DNA of 60,000 nt from Liolophura sinensis (Eukaryota; Mollusca; Polyplacophora; Chitonida; Chitonidae): positions 14,393,501 to 14,453,500 of the forward strand of contig NC_088303.1 of NCBI RefSeq assembly GCF_032854445.1, read 5' to 3'. This document shows positions 1 to 10,999 of the stretch, piece by piece. The translations under genes and the position numbers were made by a program. The notes under the pieces were generated by a model. It made no database searches and was not told the origin of the DNA. It saw only the letters and a list, made by a program, of their open reading frames with translations. Numbering within the stretch: position 1 is the stretch's first letter; each line of letters starts with the position of its first letter.

Positions 1-104
1 CATAAACACTTAGCTCACTCCCTCAATTCTAATAGGTCTCAAATGATTTTAACACGAGCTTTAAGCAGGAAAAATAACAAACATTGTCCCACCAAGCATC
101 TCAC

Positions 105-191
105 CTTAGGTCTGATCTGAAGGGCAGCTGTGAAACAGTCTACAGCCTTGTCATACTCCCCACTCAGGTTAAACAGCACTCCCAGGCCACT
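105..191 (-). CDS. PEX5: PEX5 exon 15, TPR (last exon in window)
   Basis: Reads [20 protein letters not shown] and TAALQIRPK, matching the [19 protein letters not shown] block nearly perfectly. Acceptor GTTTCAG, donor GTGAGA. The next exon lies outside the window. Confidence 0.95.
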
Positions 192-3100
192 CTGAAACAC
201 ACAAGTACAGCAATAAGCTACAGTCTCATCTTTTATTACCAGTATCTAACAACACCAGGGGAGTCTCGAACTTGAACTCTTTTCTTGCTTAAGGTACAGA
301 AAGACCTATTGTACCATGTGGCCTGTCAAAAATCTTAAGCAACCAGTTTTGATTACATTTACTGTAAAATGGGTGTCTGAAAAAATTCACAAAAAGTTAC
401 ACAGAGCAGACAAAAAACGAAGAAAAGCTGAGCCCTTGTGAATTGAAGTACATGGCGATTGGAGCAGTGAGGGTTGTTTGTGCCTCTGGGACACGGTTAG
501 ACAGGTAATCGGTAAATTAAGTTACAAATTAAAATTGAAAATGTTTTTGACAAGTGACAATATACAGTTGGACTTTTTGGTATTTAATATCGATTTAAAA
601 AAGATGTTTGATCTCAAAACTCCCCTACTGGTGCTTCCACAGATAATGTTACAAAGATCAGAAAGGTTACTAACATCATTAAAACTCTGAAGTCATCTAA
701 AAAATTCAAACTTACATTGCCCAAGTGGTCTGTTTAGACCACTAGGCTCTGTCCAATGAAATTGAGGTTCAAATCTTGTCCATGCTCGTTCTATTGCATT
801 CTAACATTAGCACATTGTAAAGTTTACTTATTTCTGATTAAATCTGGAAACTGAGAGATAATTCCCTTCCAAAGTTTCTCTTATTCACTGGTCTTACCTG
901 AACATCTGGATCAATATTATCTGGAGATAGCCTGGCCGCTTGTAAATACAATTCCTGGACAGCCATCATCTGAGAGCTAGAACAAAGTATGTCATATTCT
1001 GTAATATCTTTACATGTTCATCACTGTTGGTGTCTCTAGTGATGAGAGCATCAAGGTTTATGTGTCTCTTGCTGAACTATTCAGCCAAAGTATTAGTCCT
1101 AACATTTTCAATCAAAAGGCTAAGGTTACCCGATCCTAATTGGTGTTTTATGCCATGCTCAAGAACATTTCACATATGACGGAAGCAGGCCTTATGGTGG
1201 GAGAAAACTGAGCAGAGCCTGGGGGAAACCTATGACCATCCGCAGGTTCCTGGCAGACCTTTTCACTTATGGCTGAAGAGGAAGCCAGCATAAGCTGGAC
1301 TTGAACTCACAGTGACCGCCTTGGTGACAGCCTCCTGTGTCATTGTGTATTGCTGGCACGCTAACCACCTGGATCCCCAAGAATTTTGTAATTTACCGTT
1401 TTAAATATGCATATAATGATTCAACATCCCCCTCATATAACTGTGCTCTGCATGTATGCAAAATCTGAGTTCAGTACATGCATTAGGTTTTGTGAGACTA
1501 ACAGTTTGTTTAACATTGTTTTCCCTGTTATTTTGATGCCTATGCCTATGTTCAGGGTACAGGCAAGCTAAAAAGTGAATAATTTTCATAACAACTTTAA
1601 AAAATATGAGGAGACAATGGGTTGCTAAGTCATGTCAATCACAAGGTGAGAGTAAGTTGAGCCACATGAGTCACCAGTGGGTGTTCGAGGACACATCAAT
1701 CACGTCAAAAACCGGGGTGAGGGTAAGGTGGGTTGTGTCACATGAGTCACTAGTGGGTGTATGAGAACACATCAATCACGTCAAAAACCGGGATGAGGGT
1801 AAGGTGGGTTGTGTCACATGAGTCACCTGTGGATGTATGAGGAGACAACAGTGATGCCAGTCACCAGGTGAGGGTAAGGTGTGTCGTGTCACATGACTCA
1901 CCTGTGGATGTACGAGGAGACATGAGTCATGTCCGTCACCAGGTGAGAGTAAGGTGAGTTGTGTCACATGATTCACCTGTGGATGTATGAGGAGACAACA
2001 GTGATGCCAGTCACCAGGTGAGGGTAAGGTGTGTCGTGTCACATGACTCACCTGTGCATGTATGAAGACACAACAGGCTAGTTGTTCTCATCTGTCATGT
2101 CAGTCAACAGGTGAGGGTAACGTGGGTTGTGTCACATGACTCACCTGTGCATGTATGAAGACACAACAGGCTGCTTGTCTTCATCTGTCATGTCAGTCAC
2201 CAAGTGAGAGTAAGGTGGGTTGTGCCGAAGCCATGTTTTAAGGGCATGGCAAGCCTGTGGCTGAAGTGACTCATTTGTATAGCTGACAGCTAGTCCCATC
2301 CAGGCTGTGAGGTTATCTGGGGAAAGCTTAACACACCTGTAACGATGACGACAACCATGGATATCACCCTAGTGTATATTGGCAAGCTACATGTATATGT
2401 ATGTACCTAAATAAAAGATAATACATATTGATAAAATGTTACTTACAACAATGGCTTTACATGTAGCAATCAAAGTAGTAGAGGCATCTTAAATGGAAAA
2501 GACAGCTCATTCTAGGCATTATTAGGGAAGAGCATATTATTTGCTGTTTGTCTTCATGCGACCAAAACTGAAGTAACATTCTGTTTTTGAAATAATAACC
2601 CATGTATACTTGAGCCTGTTATTTTGTGTTTTTGCATCCAACCCATTTAATTAACCTAGAACATTAGAGAGATCACGTCTATCTGTGAAAACTACTGACA
2701 ATGGCTGCTCTCACAACCTTCCATACACAGAATTTGACACTGATTGTTCGTGATTGTAAACATTGTCCTTATTCTACGTGAGAATATTTTTGACTCAGGC
2801 ATGGTTGCCTGCATCATTGTCTTTTCCTTTAAAAAACAGGCTTTACAACCAATAAATTGTTGTGTATTTTCAAATCCCATTATCATATAAATGATTCAGT
2901 GTGAATAAGAAATATGTGATATTCACTCCTGAGAAAAAACACCTGAGACTGATAAGTACTTATAAGTTATTTAATCTGATGTTGTGGGGATCAGCTAGTG
3001 ACCATAAATCCTGTTATCTTATAATCTTCTTTCACCAAACAGAAAGTTACAGTACAACTTTAAATCAATTCCAAATGTCCATCAGTTTCATTTGAAATGA

Positions 3101-6100
3101 TCAGTATCCACCTGTTAATTCATAAATGCTTTGCGAGCGGTGTGTCAAAATTCCACTCAGACCTCAGACCTAATTTGAAGGTCTCCTTCACAAAATATTA
3201 TACACATGTAACAGAAAGACAACAATATAACCATAGTGCACTGTTTGCTCTGGTGTTTAGAAAATGTTTCCTTTCATCTGTAGAATACATTAACTTTGAT
3301 AACTTTTCATTTTTAGTGTTAAAGTAATACATGAAGGGTTGTCATAATGGAAGACAATTCTTACCGTTTGAGGGCTGCAATAGCCGCTGGTTCTTGTTCA
3401 TTCTCAGCCTGAGAAGTTCCTAAATACTGCCAGGCCTAAAGAACAAATGATATGGTTCGCTTATTAGTTTTAAGTACATGTAAACTGTGATATTGTCGTA
3501 ATGGAGTTACCCAAATTAATTAATTCACATAATTTGTCTTTATGTATTTACATGTACATCATTTGGTGCTTAACCCCATACTCAAGAATGTTTCAATTAT
3601 ATGATGGCAATCAAGTTCAGGTTGGAGAAGCCCACCTCTCTTCACCAGGTACCCGATAAATCTTGACTAAAACCACACACTAAGGAAAACTCCTTTTCTA
3701 TGGCTGATACTCTTGGCATAGATGAAATATACGTAAGTTGCGAGACACATTAGGATGACATGCCCAGATAATGTGAAATCAGGCATGGTCGATTCAAAGG
3801 TAACATCAAGTGGCATGTACAATATAGAAACTTAATTTAGTATGATAAGATCAATTTGGAGCTACATTTTGGCATGGGTTTGGGTGTCAGGTATAGAAAA
3901 AATAATTACATTCCATTGGTAGTTCAACATGAATACTACCCTGTTAAAATATAGGAAAGCAGCCTTACAGTGGAGTAATGTTACACCATGTTGCACTGAT
4001 ATCTTACTCCATATATAATGACACACCTTGAAATTGCAATTAATTCCTCCTGATATTTAATGAAAATGGAAAAGTATTTATGTCCTCACAGAATCCTACC
4101 TCCACATGATTCTCATCTTTCTGTACAGCTGCCTCAAAACAGAGTACAGCATTAGGAATGTCCCCTATTGCCAGTCTGTCCACACCCTCCTGGAATGGAT
4201 TCTCATGATCTTTTAATGGATTATCTTCCTCAAACTTGTACTCCTACATCAGGAAAAGAAATATGTCAGAAGTCGTACCACTGGTGCATCTTTTTTATAC
4301 AAACGTGCCAGGAAAACAATGCAAACATATTCAGTAAATGACACAAAACTGCCCAAAAAGTATATTTTTAGAGGCAAATTAATGTCACAAAATATCAATT
4401 TTTGTCCTGAAACGTTTATTTTTCTGGCATGACATTATCCAACCTTCAAAAACACTTAGATTAAGAGAGCTCTCAGAATCAGGCAAAATGTACAATTTAG
4501 ACTGGCCGAATGGGCAAATGTTTATGTCATTTACCATAGATGCATGTAGAACATATTTTTCATCAATTCACATTCACCTCTTCAATACTGTATTGTATTG
4601 TATTGTATTGTAACAGTCCTGATACTTGGATATATGTACTGATATAAGTCATCCCATTTGTTACCATGCTATAGACACAAGACAATTAGCAGCCAGCAAG
4701 CTAGCCAGAACTTGATTTATCCCTTTACAATTAATACCAAATTCCAATTAGTACCAAGATCTCAAGTCTTAATGTACTAACTTATCGGACTGTTGTTGAA
4801 TTAACAGGATTACACCTGCACCTCAGTGGTTGTGAGAAACATAATGATCTACTCTAAATGATCTAAAATTTTGCCGACAAAAGTGCATTTTTAGCGGCAA
4901 ATAAATGTCGCAAAATATTCTTTTTGGTGCTCAAACTTATGATTTTCCAGTAGAATATCATTCAATGTTCCAAGAAAATCTCAATACACCTTTCTAAACT
5001 CAACAAAACTCTCACAATCAGGAAAAATGTATAAGTCAGTCATGAACAATATTTATGGTCATTTAGGGTAATTTACGATGTTAGACATGACTATGGACTT
5101 TTCGAAACTTCAGGCCACACGACCATCATAAAATGATGAAGAATGTACATGACAATGATCTGTTGATCATCTGCTGAAAGGTCATGGTATAACCTGTGTG
5201 TGACAGGAACAGATACCTGATACGGATCCTGAGTCTGCTCAAATTCTGTTAGCCAGGGGTGCCCTGAGTCCTGAGATCTGAAGCAAAAAGTATACTTACT
5301 AGTGGTTCAGGATTTACCCATTTGTGTGAGTACATGTAGATCTTCCCACGTTTTCCAGATAATTTATTGTCCTGCTGATGGATGATCAAACATTCCCAAA
5401 TCTTTATCGAATCAAGTCATACGAGCCAACATTCTTGCAGCTAATAATGACAGGCTCTTAAATCACTAATGACCACTATGTTACATACTGGTCGACCTGT
5501 CCCCAGGTATCCTTTAAGCGGCTCCAAAACTCTTCATCTGTGATGGGTTCTCCTACTTTGGCCTGTTGTTTGACAAATTCCTCCTCCCAACGATCAACCA
5601 ATGTTTTAGACTGATCAAAAAGGGAAAGAATATTACATGTAATAGTATCTTTCATCTGTGAGACGACGACATAATCATTACAGGAACAGCCTAACAAAAT
5701 TAGGTACTCGGGGGCTCGTTCTACAAAGTTTCCATGACCCATCAATGCGATCGCTGTGTGTCCATCTCATGCTGGCTTCCTCTCCAACCATACGTGGGAA
5801 AGTCTGCAGCAAACTGCGGATGGTCGTGGGTTTCCCACGAGCTCTGTTTGGTTTCCTAACACCATAATGCTGCCGCCGTCATATAAGTGAAATATTCTTG
5901 AGCACATGTAAAACACCAATGAAATAAATAAATAAACAACAAATAACAAAACTAATAACAAAGAGATAAGTCTACACAACAAATGCACTTGACACAGCAT
6001 TGTGGCAGCTTTGAACAACAGGCCCCTGGGTTGGTTTCATGAACTTGCATGCCAAATATATCTTGGAGAATGGCGACAACATGGTAAATGTGCTTGATAC

Positions 6101-9100
6101 AGCCTAATTGTGAGAGCTGTGTAGAATGGGCCCCAGAGGAATATACTTCACTTCACCTCAGGCTTGGCATTTTTGAAGAAACGCATTTTCAGATTGATTC
6201 AACCACCTTAATACAGGGCTGCTTACGACTTTTTTGTGAAGTTTGATTAATTTTTAATCCGAAAAACTTAATGGTGGGAAAAACTTGAAAACTACAAAAA
6301 GTTCAGATGAAAGAGTGCAAAGAGTTAGTTGTACATGTGGTCTCCAATATTTTTACCATTTTATTCTTCAAAGAGAAAAAGATAAACGAAAATAATTTTC
6401 ATATGGGGGGTATTTGGGACCACCTCTTGGTACATATTTTGTGTAATAATGCTATTACATAATGCTATTTATGATAAGGTTACATGTAATTATGACATTA
6501 TTATTTTGCTTGTTATTAACATGTGATAAGACAAAAAAAAAAATCTTGGTTGTCACCTCTTTCTCAAACTCCTGCACCCACTGATCAGCAGTTGATTTCT
6601 CTATGACTTCATTATCTTTAATAGTCAGCTCTCCATCTCCTATCCTCTTAACAAATTTAAGAAACTGAAAAACAAAAACATCACAACTATTTGATTTTTT
6701 TCTGTCTGATGGGCATTCAGCTTCTCATCCCACATTTATTCACATAGCAGGCACGGCAAAGGAACACATTTTATGCAAACCTATTGCTAGTACATCGAAA
6801 CATATTTGTAACTTATGTACGCTAGTGCATTTAGTTTTCATGCAAAAGGATGTAAAATACCCTCACATTACAAGAAGCCTTGCAAAACAATCTAGCTGCT
6901 GCCCTAGGCCAATTTACAGAAAGTTGAAATTTCAACATATTTTGTTTTATGATTGGTCCAAAGTAAGCTCTAAAATAATAGTTTATATTTTGACATACAT
7001 CTGAAATTGCTTTGTACAATGAGCTTGTGAACATAACATTTAAAAACCACAACACCAGTCATTGATTTATTTATTTACTTGATCAATGTTTTATGCCGTA
7101 CTCAAGAATGTTTGACTTATCCCATTATGGTGGGGGGAAACCAGGCAGAACCCGGAAGAAACCCACAACCATCTGCAGGTTGCTGGCAGGCCTTCCCACA
7201 TACAACCGGAGATGAAGCCAGCATGTGCTAGACTTGAACTCACAGTGAGAGCATTAGAAAGAGGCTCCTGTGTCATTGCGCCATGCTGGCATGCTAAACC
7301 CTTGGTCACGAAGGCCCATTAGTCATTGAAGTCATAGAAATGTTAATGATGTACATGATTCCACTTCAGGTAAATTGTATCATGCAACAGAGTCCACCCA
7401 AAATGTCTGCAATCATTATTCCACTGGGAGTTTCAATCGATTTTTAAATTTCCAATTGACAGTAAACAAATTATACGCATGTAGCTTATGTCCTAAGCTT
7501 CCCAAATAGTTTATAAAAATAAAACTGTGTAAAAATTTTTCTCTAAACCAAAGTTTTATTTTCACTGAAGTGGTTTCATGTTTATAAATTGACTCCATGT
7601 ACTACCATATTACAATCACACTTTTCTCTCTCCTTCTCATAATAACTCACCTCAGAATTATTAAATTTTGGATTATCTATGGTGCCCAGGAGTTCGTTTG
7701 CTGTTTTTGCCAACTCATCCTCTTCCCCCTTATATTCCTCCACCCATTTGGGATTGTTGAACTGTGTTTCATATTCATCCGTCCTGGAATAATACAAATC
7801 AGTTAGATGTCTTATACACACCCATAGCCTCATTATTCAGAGGCTAAATTCCCATTGGTTTGCAGGGACTAAAATTCAGATTTGCCTTTCAACAATAAAC
7901 TTACAAGCCAGCTTCTTATACATTCTTCAGATTTACGATGCTTGTTGAACAGTAACAGAGTAGTGTACATCTTACATTTCTATTTTTCTAATGCCCCTGT
8001 TTACAAGTACATGTGCAATGTCAAATACTGTAAGCAGATTCCCTGCATTTCATTAATGTCATCATCATCAGGTCAATTACCATGTCTTTGGTTCTGTGAT
8101 TGCCAAGTAATCTTGTGCCCATCTCACATCATCATTCCGCACTGGTACATTTCCCCTTTCATGGACTAACTCTGATGCCCATTGGTCACTTGATCTGCCT
8201 GGCTCCTCTCCAACAAATTCTTCTGCCCAATTAGCTGCCTGCGCCATGTCGGCGATACCTGGGGCTAAAAGTTATAACAAACATACGGATTTATCAACAC
8301 ATTTATGAAGTGTATCCACACTGCGTAGTCACATATGACTGAAAAAACTACATTTATCGACTTGATTGGTGTACAAAGCGGACAAAATATTAGATGATGG
8401 CCAGGTTTAAGGGTTGAGGAATCTGTAACAGTGTAAATCACTCACCTTTGTACCTGACAAGCCTCTTGATCTGATTTTAAAGTTGAAACAGTGAGAGCTG
8501 GATTCAAACACGTGACCTCCATGGGCAATGGCCTGACAGTCACAGCAAGCCAGACATTTAAACATCTGAGCCAGTGCGGCCAAGCAAGTGCTTTCGTCCT
8601 ACCTTAAGGCTCACCTTTTTTCAGACAGTTACAACACTGATGAAAACAGCTTCACAGTATGACATCACTATACTCACAATATTACAAAACAGCAAGCCTA
8701 AAAATGGGTGTCCAACATTTTTTGAGATTACACCTGTGGTAAGACCCATATTTGTCCATGTTATAGAATATCAGACCAACAATATTCTGGTGGAGTGTTG
8801 TATAGCTTTTGTAAATTATGAGGAGTTTTTAAAAATGTCAGGAACCAATTTTCAGGTTTGCCAAAGTCATTCATTCATAATAGTACACCAAAAATGTAAT
8901 AGTACAAAAGCCTTTAAATGGCAAATGTGCAAGCTACATTAACAGACCTCTCTGAGGTACATATCTCTGCTCTGCTTCCTCTATCTCCCTCATCTCCTGG
9001 AGCAAACTGCCCATGTGGAAGGTCTGAGGCGCAGCGTGGATCTGTTGGGTGGACAAAAACTCATCCACCAGCTGCCAGGTAAAATCAAAAGGGAAACTTT

Positions 9101-10883
9101 TGAATAAGTTGTGATATTCCACAGAAGAAAAAACAACAGCATTCTTCGACATTTGAAAGCTTTCTTTCTTCAGCATTACAATATACATGTTTATACAGTA
9201 GTTTAGTCTTTAGTCCTCCCACAAATAAAAGACTTCCTTTAACATCCATTTTCAAACACTATTTTGTTCTATCATAGAAAAGTGAATAGTTGTTTCATTT
9301 CAAGCAAGGTACTGTAGCCTCTTTCATCATGGGGGAGTCATTTCCTAAATACGAAGAGCCATTTTTAAGAGACTTGTCAGTTACACATAATTTGTATGAA
9401 GCATGTTCTATCCTGGAGGGGCAAATTAATTAGTATAATATATATGGTAAAGCATACCTCAGCTTCTGATGCCTCCCCAAATGGTTTTGCAGTCTGAAAC
9501 AAAACAATACAGTGACACAGAAATACCTTTAAAAACTATACTAATAGTCATAAACAATTTGAAAAACCTAATCAATTTGATTTTAAGGAAGAGATAATCA
9601 CCTACAATTTTGCCCCCAAATAGAGCACTGAAATTTATATTTATCCAGTACAATACCATCCTGCCATTGAAAAAAACAGGCAAAATATGCACCTTAGTGA
9701 AGGGCAAAATTTTCGTTCATTTACATAAGTCAAAGTTTTCACCAATTTCTTTTCACGCAGATAATATGACAGCTATTTGTTTGTGTCACGGGTGTTTTAA
9801 ACAATACTCATGATTAGGGTTCAAAGGCAAAAACTGTCTTACTGGGCCATGAGCTCTTGGGGTGGCATACTGAATTCCTTCCTGTAAAATAATGAGACAG
9901 AAAATATAAAAGAAACAACAGAGGAACTGAAGCACAAGAGGAAAGCATGTCTGAAATTAATGCTATTTTCCCAACTGTTGAAATAAAAAAGCGAATGTGG
10001 TTTGTATGTTTCAGGTTGATAAACATTCACATTTTACCAATTTTAACATCTGAAAAGATGTAATTTAAGTGCTTTAATTTTTTAGACCTTTTATCTTTTT
10101 TTTTTTAACAGCACTGTCATGTTCAAACGCTTGAAAATCCAGTTGATTTAACACTGGTAATTACCAAGATATCTCAATACGCCAGTCTAAACATGCAATA
10201 AAAATTCTCAACAATTGATGTCTTTATTTCCTTTTGGTGGAAGAATTAATATATGGGAGCATCCTAAGCTTGTGTGTACATCTGGTTTGTGCTTTACATC
10301 ATACTATTACAGAAGCACAGGTTGAAAAAATGTGAGAGCTTGAACAAAGGCGTGGCACTTTGCCAAGCACATGTGAAAGCTGAATTTGATCACAGTACAC
10401 TGTTTCTTAGCACAACTCATTAAACTGCTCTGCTAGAGTCTACCAATGGATAAATTTGTAATACTTAAGAATTTTTCACTAATACAATTATGTCTAGAGA
10501 ATAGGGTGAACAACGTTATAGGTAAACATTCCCACATGTGATATACATCATACTGATGACAAGCAGTTTCCTGTAAACTGTATGTAAGGACACACTAATG
10601 ATCCTCATAAAACATTTTTTCTTCGACCAAGGCCACCAAGACCAAGGGAAACTTGGGAATCTTTTTAAGTTCTCATTCCAAGAATGGAAATGATTCCACC
10701 ATTCACTGACTAACTGTTTGAAAAGCTAGCACCTTAACTACAGGAAGGCTGGACAATGAACCCCTCCAAGGTGGTGGATAAACTAACCTGTCTTAATGCT
10801 CTGTCGTGGGTGAAATGAGTGGTGAGTTTCATCAGAGCATTTGATCCCCCACAGTCCCGATCCACCAGATCCCGCATGGCCAT
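105..10883 (-). CDS. PEX5: Peroxisomal targeting signal 1 receptor (PEX5), 3' end outside window
   Basis: PEX5 is the cycling cytosolic receptor that binds C-terminal SKL-type signals with its TPR domain and carries cargo to PEX14/PEX13 at the peroxisome membrane. Fourteen coding exons (10788-10883, 9843-9881, 9458-9493, 8948-9071, 8081-8264, 7651-7783, 6557-6664, 5485-5610, 5217-5270, 4100-4243, 3365-3435, 2145-2336, 898-976, 105-191) join in frame to give 491 residues. The N-terminus [11 protein letters not shown] keeps the Cys11 that is ubiquitinated for recycling in known PEX5 proteins. The middle carries WxxxF/Y-type PEX14-binding motifs (WAEEF, WAQDY, WVEEY, WVQEF, WEEEF, PWLTEF), then TPR repeats. 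The final TPRs, about 110 residues by comparison with human PEX5, lie left of position 1. The start is the first Met of a block matching animal PEX5. Several introns hold SINEs and other repeats. Confidence 0.96.
898..976 (-). CDS. PEX5: PEX5 exon 14, TPR
   Basis: Reads [17 protein letters not shown] and PDNIDPDVQ. Phase 2 entry from exon 13 requires the acceptor TTCTAG just upstream of CTCTCAG; splicing at the second AG would create an immediate stop. Donor GTAAGA. Confidence 0.92.
1141..1378 (-). mobile_element. tRNA-headed SINE, family 1, near full length, diverged
   Basis: Minus-strand copy: the tail (tactcaagaa...atttcacatatgac on the plus strand) is at the left and the degenerate tRNA-like head (gctaaccacctggatcccc) at the right. 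It lies in a PEX5 intron and lacks the AAATAAA tail. Confidence 0.8.
1610..2225. repeat. 75/93-bp minisatellite derived from PEX5 exon 13
   Basis: The motif CACATGA(C/G/T)TCAC recurs at 1663, 1739, 1815, 1890, 1965, 2040 and 2133, giving periods of 76, 76, 75, 75, 75 and 93. The 2145-2225 unit is the 3' end of PEX5 exon 13. Units to its left are copies inside the intron, several keeping the CACAG|GTGA donor on the minus strand. The 18-bp length difference is an internal deletion. Confidence 0.9.
2145..2336 (-). CDS. PEX5: PEX5 exon 13, TPR; source of minisatellite
   Basis: Reads [20 protein letters not shown]..., then [15 protein letters not shown] and VVSSYMHR. Acceptor GTTACAG; donor CACAG|GTGAGT at 2145/2144. 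The last 80 bases of this exon plus the donor recur as a tandem array in the following intron. Confidence 0.92.
3365..3435 (-). CDS. PEX5: PEX5 exon 12, TPR
   Basis: Reads [19 protein letters not shown] and ALKR, matching the highly conserved AWQYLGTTQAENEQE block. Acceptor TTCTTTAG, donor GTAAGA, phase 2 out. Confidence 0.95.
3560..3690 (-). mobile_element. SINE fragment (tail shared with family 1/2)
   Basis: TGGTGCTTAACCCCATACTC followed by AAGAATGTTTC is the SINE tail on the minus strand. The body is diverged, possibly family 2. Confidence 0.5.
4100..4243 (-). CDS. PEX5: PEX5 exon 11, first TPR
   Basis: Reads [20 protein letters not shown] and on to [13 protein letters not shown], the first TPR helices. 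Acceptor GATGTAG, donor GTAGGA, 48 codons in phase 0. Confidence 0.95.
4345..4505 (+). repeat. Dispersed intronic repeat family B, copy 1
   Basis: Shares with 4868-5045 the ordered blocks TTTTTAG-GGCAAAT-AATGTC, CACAAAATAT, ACATTATCCAA/ATATCATTCAA and CTCTCAGAATCAGGCAAAATGT. Diverged copy. Confidence 0.6.
4590..4613. repeat. Short (TGTAT)n microsatellite
   Basis: Four consecutive copies of the pentamer TGTAT in a PEX5 intron. Confidence 0.8.
4868..5045 (+). repeat. Dispersed intronic repeat family B, copy 2
   Basis: Same block order as copy 1, about 520 bp away in the same orientation in the PEX5 intron between exons 10 and 11. Confidence 0.6.
5217..5270 (-). CDS. PEX5: PEX5 exon 10
   Basis: Reads [18 protein letters not shown], the last pentapeptide motif (PWLxxF/Y) before the TPR array. 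Acceptor ATCTCAG, donor GTATCT, 18 codons in phase 0. Confidence 0.9.
5485..5610 (-). CDS. PEX5: PEX5 exon 9
   Basis: Reads [16 protein letters not shown]... to [18 protein letters not shown], with a WEEEF motif and the FW-x-L segment preceding the TPR domain. The donor chosen is TAT|GTAACA, which keeps phase 0. An upstream GTCGAC also keeps phase but removes four residues. Confidence 0.88.
5709..5938 (+). mobile_element. SINE family 1 copy, head diverged
   Basis: Plus-strand body (CATACGTGGGAAAGTCTGCAG, GATGGTCGTGGGTTTCCCAC) and tail ending AAATAAATAAATAAAC. The tRNA-like head is badly eroded. Confidence 0.85.
6557..6664 (-). CDS. PEX5: PEX5 exon 8
   Basis: Reads [14 protein letters not shown]... 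and ends with QWVQEFEKE. It completes the PEX7-binding box and adds another WxxxF motif. Acceptor TTTTTCAG, donor GTGACA, phase 0 on both sides. Confidence 0.94.
7065..7316 (-). mobile_element. SINE family 1 copy
   Basis: Minus-strand copy from the (TTTA)n tail at 7065 to a degraded head near 7316, in the PEX5 intron between exons 7 and 8. Confidence 0.85.
7651..7783 (-). CDS. PEX5: PEX5 exon 7
   Basis: Encodes WVEEY followed by [19 protein letters not shown] and NNSE, the start of the PEX7-binding box known from PEX5 long isoforms. Acceptor ATTCCAG, donor GTGAGT. Confidence 0.94.
8081..8264 (-). CDS. PEX5: PEX5 exon 6 with diaromatic motifs
   Basis: Reads from [17 protein letters not shown] to ITEPKTW. 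It holds WAEEF and WAQDY, and between them WASEL, where the usual aromatic residue is replaced by Leu. Acceptor TTTTAG, donor GTAATT, phase 1 in and phase 2 out. Confidence 0.93.
8430..8585 (-). mobile_element. SINE-like element, family 2
   Basis: On the minus strand GGCTCAGATGTTTAAATG (box A-like) and GGTCACGTGTTTGAATCC (box B-like) make a tRNA-type head. The body CTGACAAGCCTC resembles the element near 19.5 kb. It is a different family from the one with the GGGCCTCCGTGGCTCAG head. Confidence 0.55.
8948..9071 (-). CDS. PEX5: PEX5 exon 5
   Basis: Begins LVDEFL, an LVxEF-type motif that binds PEX14 in known receptors, and continues [14 protein letters not shown], a conserved helix of PEX5. 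It ends in phase 1 at the donor GTCTGT. Confidence 0.93.
9458..9493 (-). CDS. PEX5: PEX5 exon 4
   Basis: A 36-base phase-0 exon reading [12 protein letters not shown] between TTTCAG and GTATGC. It matches the SKPLGVASEDE-type segment of vertebrate PEX5 just before the LVxEFL motif. Confidence 0.85.
9843..9881 (-). CDS. PEX5: PEX5 exon 3
   Basis: A 39-base phase-0 exon reading [13 protein letters not shown], with acceptor TTTTACAG and donor GTAAGA. It fits the poorly conserved linker after the N-terminal helix. The short length lowers certainty, but both borders and phase agree with the neighbouring exons. Confidence 0.8.
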
Positions 10884-10935
10884 CTTTAAGACAATACACT
10901 GGATGCCACAGTGATGGAAAAGCACAGATGGAACA
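10788..10935 (-). CDS. PEX5: PEX5 exon 2 (start codon exon)
   Basis: The ATG is at 10883-10881 on the minus strand and the coding part ends at 10788 before GTTAGT, reading [13 protein letters not shown]...DRALRQ. The acceptor CTTTCAG puts 52 bases of 5' UTR (10884-10935) in this exon. It encodes the conserved N-terminal Cys11 region. Confidence 0.93.
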
Positions 10936-10999
10936 CTGAAAGTAAGAAGTGGAGATGAACTAATTCGTGAATGTATGTTTTTGATCCATATGACAGAGG

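Noticed and set aside
1776-2051. 91-codon minus-strand frame with repeated [14 protein letters not shown] units
   Set aside because: It is the PEX5-derived minisatellite read out of frame with the exon; intronic.
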